NCBI GenBank assembly: GCA_028824965.1
Contig: JAPKBD010000009.1
Location: 1-33,735 of the forward strand
Origin: Alphaproteobacteria bacterium
GTDB taxonomy: Bacteria; Pseudomonadota; Alphaproteobacteria; GCA-2731375
Length of the DNA: 33,735 nucleotides
Reading direction: 5' to 3'
Made by a program: the position numbers and the translations under genes. The notes under the pieces were generated by a model. That model worked only from the letters and a program-made list of their open reading frames with translations, did no database searches and had not been told where the DNA came from. Below are positions 28,335 through 33,735 of this stretch, in pieces (positions within the stretch are counted from its first letter, which is position 1; each line of letters begins with the position of its first letter).

Positions 28335-29273
28335 ATGAGCTTAGCCGTGGCCATTCAGATGGATGCGATAGAACCTATCGACATCAACGCCGACAGCACC
28401 TTTGCCTTGGCGGAGGAAGCGCAAAACCGCGGGCATCGTCTGTACCATTACCTGGTCAAGGATTTGAGCCTGAAAAACGGCCGGGTCATGGCCTGGGGAC
28501 GGGCGTTGGAAGTACGCCGTGAAATCGGCAACCACGCCACCATGGGCGAGATGGAGGAATTGGATCTGTCCACAATGGATGTGATCCTGATGCGCCAGGA
28601 TCCGCCCTTTGACATGGCCTATATCACGGCCACTCATATATTGGAGCATATCCACCCCAAAACCCTGGTGGTGAATGACCCGGCCTCTGTCCGTAACGCG
28701 CCCGAAAAATTGTTCATCACCCATTTTCCCGACTTGATGCCCCCTACCCTGATCACCGCCAATGCGGGCGATATCCAGGCCTTTCGTGAAAAGCACAAGG
28801 ACATCATCGTCAAACCACTTTTTGGCAACGGCGGCACGGGGGTCTTTCATATCAAACCCGGCGATGAAAACCTGTCGTCCTTGATCGAAATGTTCACGCA
28901 GCAGTCCCGCGAACCCATCATTGCCCAAGGTTATCTGTCCGCAGTCCGCCAGGGCGACAAACGGGTCATCTTAGTTGACGGTGAAGCGGTAGGCGCCATC
29001 AACCGTGTACCTGCGGAGGGGGAGGCGCGCTCCAACATGCATGTGGGCGGCACGCCTTTGAAAACGATCCTGACTCCCAGGGACCTGGAAATCTGCGCCG
29101 CCATTGGCCCGACCCTGAAAGAACAGGGCTTGATATTCGTCGGCATCGATGTGATCGGCGACTACATGACCGAAATCAACGTCACCTCCCCCACCGGTAT
29201 CCAGGAATGCGACCGCTTTGACGGCACCAACCTGTCTGCAAGTATCTGGGATGCCATCGAGGCGAAGCGGTAG
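28335..29273 (+). CDS. gshB: Glutathione synthase
   Basis: [58 protein letters not shown] (ATP-grasp); AAGGAG RBS. Confidence 0.96.
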   Translation: MSLAVAIQMDAIEPIDINADSTFALAEEAQNRGHRLYHYLVKDLSLKNGRVMAWGRALEVRREIGNHATMGEMEELDLSTMDVILMRQDPPFDMAYITATHILEHIHPKTLVVNDPASVRNAPEKLFITHFPDLMPPTLITANAGDIQAFREKHKDIIVKPLFGNGGTGVFHIKPGDENLSSLIEMFTQQSREPIIAQGYLSAVRQGDKRVILVDGEAVGAINRVPAEGEARSNMHVGGTPLKTILTPRDLEICAAIGPTLKEQGLIFVGIDVIGDYMTEINVTSPTGIQECDRFDGTNLSASIWDAIEAKR

Positions 29274-29330
29274 GGCCTTATTTGTTTCCAAGCATCATCG
29301 AATTGAAATCGGAAGGTTTCGCACTAGCTT

Positions 29331-29897
29331 TTGGTTAGGGCTTATACGGTTCCAGCCAGTGTAGAAGAGCGAGGCGTTGTAGTGGCATCAGAGCAAACAG
29401 GAAGCGATGATGACCGGGTATTTATCCTGGCTGCCCTTAAGGAGGTCCACGACACAGTCCGGTCCTATGATACCAAGGCGCAAATTGTCGGTATCGGGTT
29501 CATTTTTACTCTTGGCGTCCTGAAAGGCTTCGGCGAAAGCATTGGCGACCCCGCTGCGACGGGCACTATGACCACGGCATTGTCCTGGTTTCTGGCGGTC
29601 GGCCCCATCGTGCTGTTTGGCAGTGTGCTGTATCCATCCCGAAGTCGGCTAACTGATGCCACCAACTCTGAAGGCGGCATCCGATATGCATTCTATTTCA
29701 GCACCAAGCAGGACCGGAATATCGACGATTATCTATCGGATATCGCCACCTGTGATTGGCGGCGGGAGTTGGCCTTTGAATTGATGAAGGCCAGCAAGCT
29801 GAGAGAAATGAAACGAAAGCGTTTTATTTTTGCATTGCTGATGTCCGCCGTCAGCTTCCTGGCCATCGCCTCATTTCAAATTTCGCGAACCATGTAG
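29331..29897 (+). CDS. Small two-helix membrane protein resembling Pycsar effector PycTM (PF18967)
   Basis: LKEVHDTVRSYDTKAQIVGIGFIFTLGVL helix, second helix ending GSVLYPSRSRL, FYFSTKQDRNIDDYLSDIATCDWRRELAFELMKASKLREMKRKRF, consistent with the (D)xKA...LYPr...YF...Y PycTM layout. Start uncertain. Confidence 0.5.
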   Translation: MVRAYTVPASVEERGVVVASEQTGSDDDRVFILAALKEVHDTVRSYDTKAQIVGIGFIFTLGVLKGFGESIGDPAATGTMTTALSWFLAVGPIVLFGSVLYPSRSRLTDATNSEGGIRYAFYFSTKQDRNIDDYLSDIATCDWRRELAFELMKASKLREMKRKRFIFALLMSAVSFLAIASFQISRTM

Positions 29898-29967
29898 GTA
29901 TGGCCTCTGGGCTCTCACGAGGATTTAGGGAGCACCCCCGTTTGAGAGCGCCCCCTATCCTGGTCCG

Positions 29968-30429
29968 TTATTCAGCTTTATACGTCATCCGAATGACGGC
30001 TTGGCCCGTAGCTTCGTGAACGAACTGCTCGGAAAATTGAAAGCCATAGGCGTCATAGAAACGACGCCCGATCACATTCTCCTTGAAGACTTCCACGACA
30101 AGAGGCCCCTTTTCGGTCACGGCCTTATCCACCAAGGCCTTACCCAGCCCTTTTCCATGGTATTTTGGATCAAGAAACAGTCCGCCAATTTCGTTGTCTA
30201 TAAGGGCGATGAAGCCAACGACAGAGCCGTCCACTTCGCTCACCCATGTTTCAGCGAACGCCATATAGACATTGCGAACATTATCCGCCTCTTGATCAAG
30301 GAAGTCCTTGATCAAAAAGGGATGTGCAAGTTCACTTGCACGTCGCCATGACAAAACCACGGCGTCGGTATCTTCAGTTTTGTGTTTTCTGATCATCGCC
30401 AGACACATCTTTCTTATGGTGATCCCCAA
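29968..30429 (-). CDS. GNAT family N-acetyltransferase
   Basis: [37 protein letters not shown] and [22 protein letters not shown] at 30396 is a possible start. Confidence 0.9.
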   Translation of the reverse strand: MGITIRKMCLAMIRKHKTEDTDAVVLSWRRASELAHPFLIKDFLDQEADNVRNVYMAFAETWVSEVDGSVVGFIALIDNEIGGLFLDPKYHGKGLGKALVDKAVTEKGPLVVEVFKENVIGRRFYDAYGFQFSEQFVHEATGQAVIRMTYKAE

Positions 30430-30620
30430 AAAAATGGGGTCAAATTAATATCTTATGAAAAGGCGCACGAACGGGCTGCCGCACATTTGTGCTTGCAGTT
30501 TCCTCTATTCGTCGCAATAGGGTCGCCCTTGGCGACCCGGTATCAACGGGACATAAAATCTCCGGTTAAAATCACAGTCACCATATCCGGCAGGGCTGCA
30601 AATGTAAAACGGTGTCCGTG

Positions 30621-31490
30621 TTAAGTACGAACCAAGAGCTCATTTTCGGTGTCATGCCGGCGATAATTCGCCAGCGCCTTCTCTCGATCCTTAACGGCAT
30701 AACAATAGGCACAGCCGTGGGGGCAGGTGTCGTAGGCGCCGATGTCGCGGCTTTCGGCGCAGAGGCAGCCGGGGCGGTTGCCTTTTTGTCGGGCTTTGAT
30801 GATATGGCCCGCGATGTCAGACAGGCGGGCGACATCGATACAGCTAGCAGGGGCGGCATTGATGTCGGGCTGGCTGCAGACGGTCAGGCGCATGTGATGG
30901 TCCGCTGCCGTCGATTGCAGATCCTCTAACAGGGCCTGTTTTATGTCCCAATCCGGGTCGCTCCAAGTGAAATCGTGATTTTGTGCGGCCAGGTCCATAT
31001 TGCGGCGGGTTTTGCTGTAGATCTGCGCGAAGGAGACGCAGACTTCGTCGACGCTGCCGGACAGTTGGCTGGCGAGCTGGGCAAAATTCCGCCGGTGGAA
31101 GTCCGCGTTCGTCAGATCCGAATATATGATTGGATCATAGCGCCAGACAACGACGCGTGGGCCGTATTGGTTTGCTAAGCCTTCGATGCTGGCCACCGCC
31201 CTGTCCGAGGCGATGACGGAGGGTTCCAGGGCGCGTGGGTAACCGGTCGCAGTATATTGCACCATGAAGGGGACGCCTTGGTCCGTAATAGTTGCCAGGT
31301 TTGCTTTGAACGGCTCCATATTCCGGGTCCAGAAGACGAAGCCGTCTACCTTGTCCCCGGCCAAGTCCACACGATAGGGTTTGCCGCCATAGGGATTAGC
31401 GACCATGGCGAAACCCAGCTCCAGGCGATGGGCGAACCAGTCAGCGTAGAAGGCTGGAATATCGGTGCGGTATGAGGCGGAGACGATCAT
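30621..31490 (-). CDS. DUF1848 family protein (Cys-rich, radical-SAM-like C-terminus)
   Basis: ORF 30621..31583; likely start MIVSASYRTDIPAFYADWF at 31490. DGFVFWTRNMEPF, VVVWRYDPIIYS, GCLCAESRDIGAYDTCPHGCAYCYA. Confidence 0.85.
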   Translation of the reverse strand: MIVSASYRTDIPAFYADWFAHRLELGFAMVANPYGGKPYRVDLAGDKVDGFVFWTRNMEPFKANLATITDQGVPFMVQYTATGYPRALEPSVIASDRAVASIEGLANQYGPRVVVWRYDPIIYSDLTNADFHRRNFAQLASQLSGSVDEVCVSFAQIYSKTRRNMDLAAQNHDFTWSDPDWDIKQALLEDLQSTAADHHMRLTVCSQPDINAAPASCIDVARLSDIAGHIIKARQKGNRPGCLCAESRDIGAYDTCPHGCAYCYAVKDREKALANYRRHDTENELLVRT

Positions 31491-31613
31491 GAGAGCTTGA
31501 TTATACAGGGACCCTTGGGACTGAATATCCGCATTCTGGCCCATATTGATATAAAATTGATGGTTAGGAGCTATTTTTACCATGATTTTGGGGCATCAGG
31601 GGCCCTTGTGAGG

Positions 31614-31641
31614 TTGCGTACTGACTATGCCGGACCTATAT
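31614..31641 (+). promoter_or_regulatory. Candidate sigma-32 (RpoH)-like promoter upstream of dnaK
   Basis: TTG-N18-CCTATAT (31614-31616, 31635-31641) approximates the alphaproteobacterial heat-shock -35/-10 pattern; position is right for dnaK. Confidence 0.3.
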
Positions 31642-31752
31642 ACCTCGCAGACGCGAAAAAAGTTCATGATCGCATCTGCTTCATTTACAACCGGGGATCC
31701 AGGCGGTGCTTAAAAGGCTGCCCCGTGATCTGCCAACGGAGGACTGTTCGAT

Positions 31753-33693
31753 ATGGGTAAGGTAATTGGTATTGACCTAGGCACCACAAACTCTTGCGTC
31801 GCATTGATGGAGGGTGGTGACAGTAAAGTGGTCGAAAACGCGGAAGGGACGCGGACCACGCCATCCATGGTCGCCTTTACGGACGGCGATGGTGGTGAAA
31901 TGCTGGTGGGCCAACCGGCGAAACGCCAGGGTGTCACCAATCCCGACGGCACATTGTTCGCCATCAAACGTTTGATCGGTCGTAATTTCGACGGCAAGGC
32001 CGTGACGGAAATGCGCAAGAACGTGCCCTTTGAAATTACCAAAGCAGACAACGGCGATGCCTGGGTCTCGGTTAAGGGTGAAAAATACGCCCCCAGCCAG
32101 ATCAGCGCATTCGTGCTGCAAAAGATGAAGGAAACGGCCGAGGCATATTTGGGTGAAACAGTCGATCAGGCTGTCATCACGGTCCCGGCGTACTTCAACG
32201 ATTCACAGCGTCAAGCCACCAAGGATGCGGGCAAGATTGCCGGCCTGGAAGTCCTGCGCATTATCAACGAGCCGACGGCAGCCGCCCTGGCCTATGGCCT
32301 GGATAAACAAGCCGATGGCAAAACCATTGCCGTTTACGATCTGGGTGGTGGCACCTTTGATATCTCCGTCCTGGAAATTGGCGATGGCGTGTTCGAAGTG
32401 AAGGCGACCAACGGCGATACGTTCCTGGGCGGTGAGGATTTCGACCTGGTCGTGGTCAACTACCTGGCTGATGAGTTCAAGAAAGAAAACGGCATCGACT
32501 TGCGCTCAGACAAGCTGGCCCTGCAACGTCTGAAAGAGGCTGCGGAAAAGGCCAAGATTGAGTTGTCCTCCGCCGTGCAAACGGAGGTCAACCTGCCGTT
32601 TATTACGGCTGATCAAAGCGGCCCGAAACATCTGACCATGAAGGTCACCCGGGCCAAATTGGAAGCATTGGTGGATGACCTGATCCAGCGTACGCTGCCG
32701 CCCCTTAAGGCCGCATTGAAAGATGCCGGCATGAGCGCGGGCGAGATTGACGAGGTGGTCCTGGTCGGCGGCATGACGCGCATGCCCAAAGTGATTGAGT
32801 CAGTTAAAACCTTCTTTGGCCGGGAGCCCCACAAGGGCGTGAACCCTGACGAAGTTGTAGCACTGGGTGCCGCCATTCAGGCCGGCGTTCTGCAGGGCGA
32901 CGTGAAGGACGTGTTGTTGCTGGATGTGACGCCGTTGTCTTTGGGTATTGAGACCCTGGGCGGTGTCTTCTCTAAACTGATCGAACGCAACACGACGATC
33001 CCCACCAAAAAGGGTCAAACCTTTTCCACCGCCGAAGACGGCCAATCCGCTGTGACCATCCGGGTCTTCCAAGGCGAACGTGAAATGGCGGCTGATAACA
33101 AGCTGCTGGGTCAGTTCGATCTGGTTGGTCTGCCAGCAGCGCCCCGCGGTGTGCCGCAAATCGAAGTTGCCTTTGATATTGATGCCAACGGCATCGTCAA
33201 TGTCTCCGCCAAGGATAAGGCGACGGGCAAGGAACAGCAGATCCGCATTCAGGCATCGGGTGGTTTGTCCGATGACGAAATCGAAACAATGGTCAACGAC
33301 GCTGCAAGCCATGCTGAGGATGATCAGAAGCGCCGGGAAGGGGCAGAGGCCAAGAACCAGGCCGATGCCATGATCCACGCGACGGAGAAAAGCTTGATTG
33401 ATTTGGGCGATAAAGTGCCCGAAGAAGAAAAGACCGCGATTGAGGGTGCTGTGACAGAGCTGCGCACAGCCCTTGAAGGTGACGACATTGAAGACATCAA
33501 GGCCAAGAGCGAAACTTTGATGCAGGCGTCCATGAAGCTGGGCGAGATGGCCTATCAGGCGCAACAGGAAGAAGAAGGCGATGGCCCGGATGCGGCCTCT
33601 GCTGAAGGCGATCCCAGTGCCGAGAGCGACGATGTTGTCGATGCGGATTTTGAAGAAGTCGATGACGACGATAAGAAAAGCACCTCTGCCTGA
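31753..33693 (+). CDS. dnaK: Molecular chaperone DnaK (Hsp70)
   Basis: [55 protein letters not shown]-type motif, C-terminal acidic tail ending [18 protein letters not shown]. Confidence 0.99.
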   Translation: MGKVIGIDLGTTNSCVALMEGGDSKVVENAEGTRTTPSMVAFTDGDGGEMLVGQPAKRQGVTNPDGTLFAIKRLIGRNFDGKAVTEMRKNVPFEITKADNGDAWVSVKGEKYAPSQISAFVLQKMKETAEAYLGETVDQAVITVPAYFNDSQRQATKDAGKIAGLEVLRIINEPTAAALAYGLDKQADGKTIAVYDLGGGTFDISVLEIGDGVFEVKATNGDTFLGGEDFDLVVVNYLADEFKKENGIDLRSDKLALQRLKEAAEKAKIELSSAVQTEVNLPFITADQSGPKHLTMKVTRAKLEALVDDLIQRTLPPLKAALKDAGMSAGEIDEVVLVGGMTRMPKVIESVKTFFGREPHKGVNPDEVVALGAAIQAGVLQGDVKDVLLLDVTPLSLGIETLGGVFSKLIERNTTIPTKKGQTFSTAEDGQSAVTIRVFQGEREMAADNKLLGQFDLVGLPAAPRGVPQIEVAFDIDANGIVNVSAKDKATGKEQQIRIQASGGLSDDEIETMVNDAASHAEDDQKRREGAEAKNQADAMIHATEKSLIDLGDKVPEEEKTAIEGAVTELRTALEGDDIEDIKAKSETLMQASMKLGEMAYQAQQEEEGDGPDAASAEGDPSAESDDVVDADFEEVDDDDKKSTSA

Positions 33694-33735
33694 TCAGGAC
33701 AGCTTGATGTCAGATAGGTACGGTAACAAACAAAC

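Noticed and set aside
32800-33564. 254-aa antisense ORF opposite dnaK
   Set aside because: Shadow ORF of a highly conserved gene; no domain or RBS support.

Overview
This 33.7 kb window looks like an ordinary alphaproteobacterial chromosome segment (Rhodospirillales-like by gene content, which is inference). It is densely coding, with about 31 genes. I found no rRNA, tRNA, CRISPR array, transposase or phage module. Left to right it holds: a fatty acid desaturase; a GSA-aminomutase-like class III aminotransferase and an SDR; a PAS/GGDEF sensor gene split by two in-frame stop codons; a periplasmic ClpP/crotonase-fold protein and a glycine-zipper lipoprotein; a divergent metabolic cluster (citryl-CoA-lyase-like protein and a small alpha/beta-barrel protein on one side; PhyH dioxygenase, NtaA/DszA-type flavin monooxygenase, split transketolase and a MesD-like core-MetE on the other); an AMP-forming acyl-CoA synthetase; htpG; a GldA/GldF/GldG/DUF4340 ABC-transporter operon; a DUF1289 protein; an EamA transporter; a DUF429-like protein; an lpoA / rsmI-yraN-BON(dolP-like)-gshB neighbourhood; a small PycTM-like membrane protein; a GNAT; a DUF1848 protein; and dnaK. 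The points most worth a second look are the divergent metabolic cluster with a MesD-like protein and no neighbouring MesX, the doubly interrupted PAS/GGDEF gene, the solitary PycTM-like protein, and several small repeat or palindromic elements that overlap stop codons or precede starts. I do not see a clear-cut new defence or mobile system.
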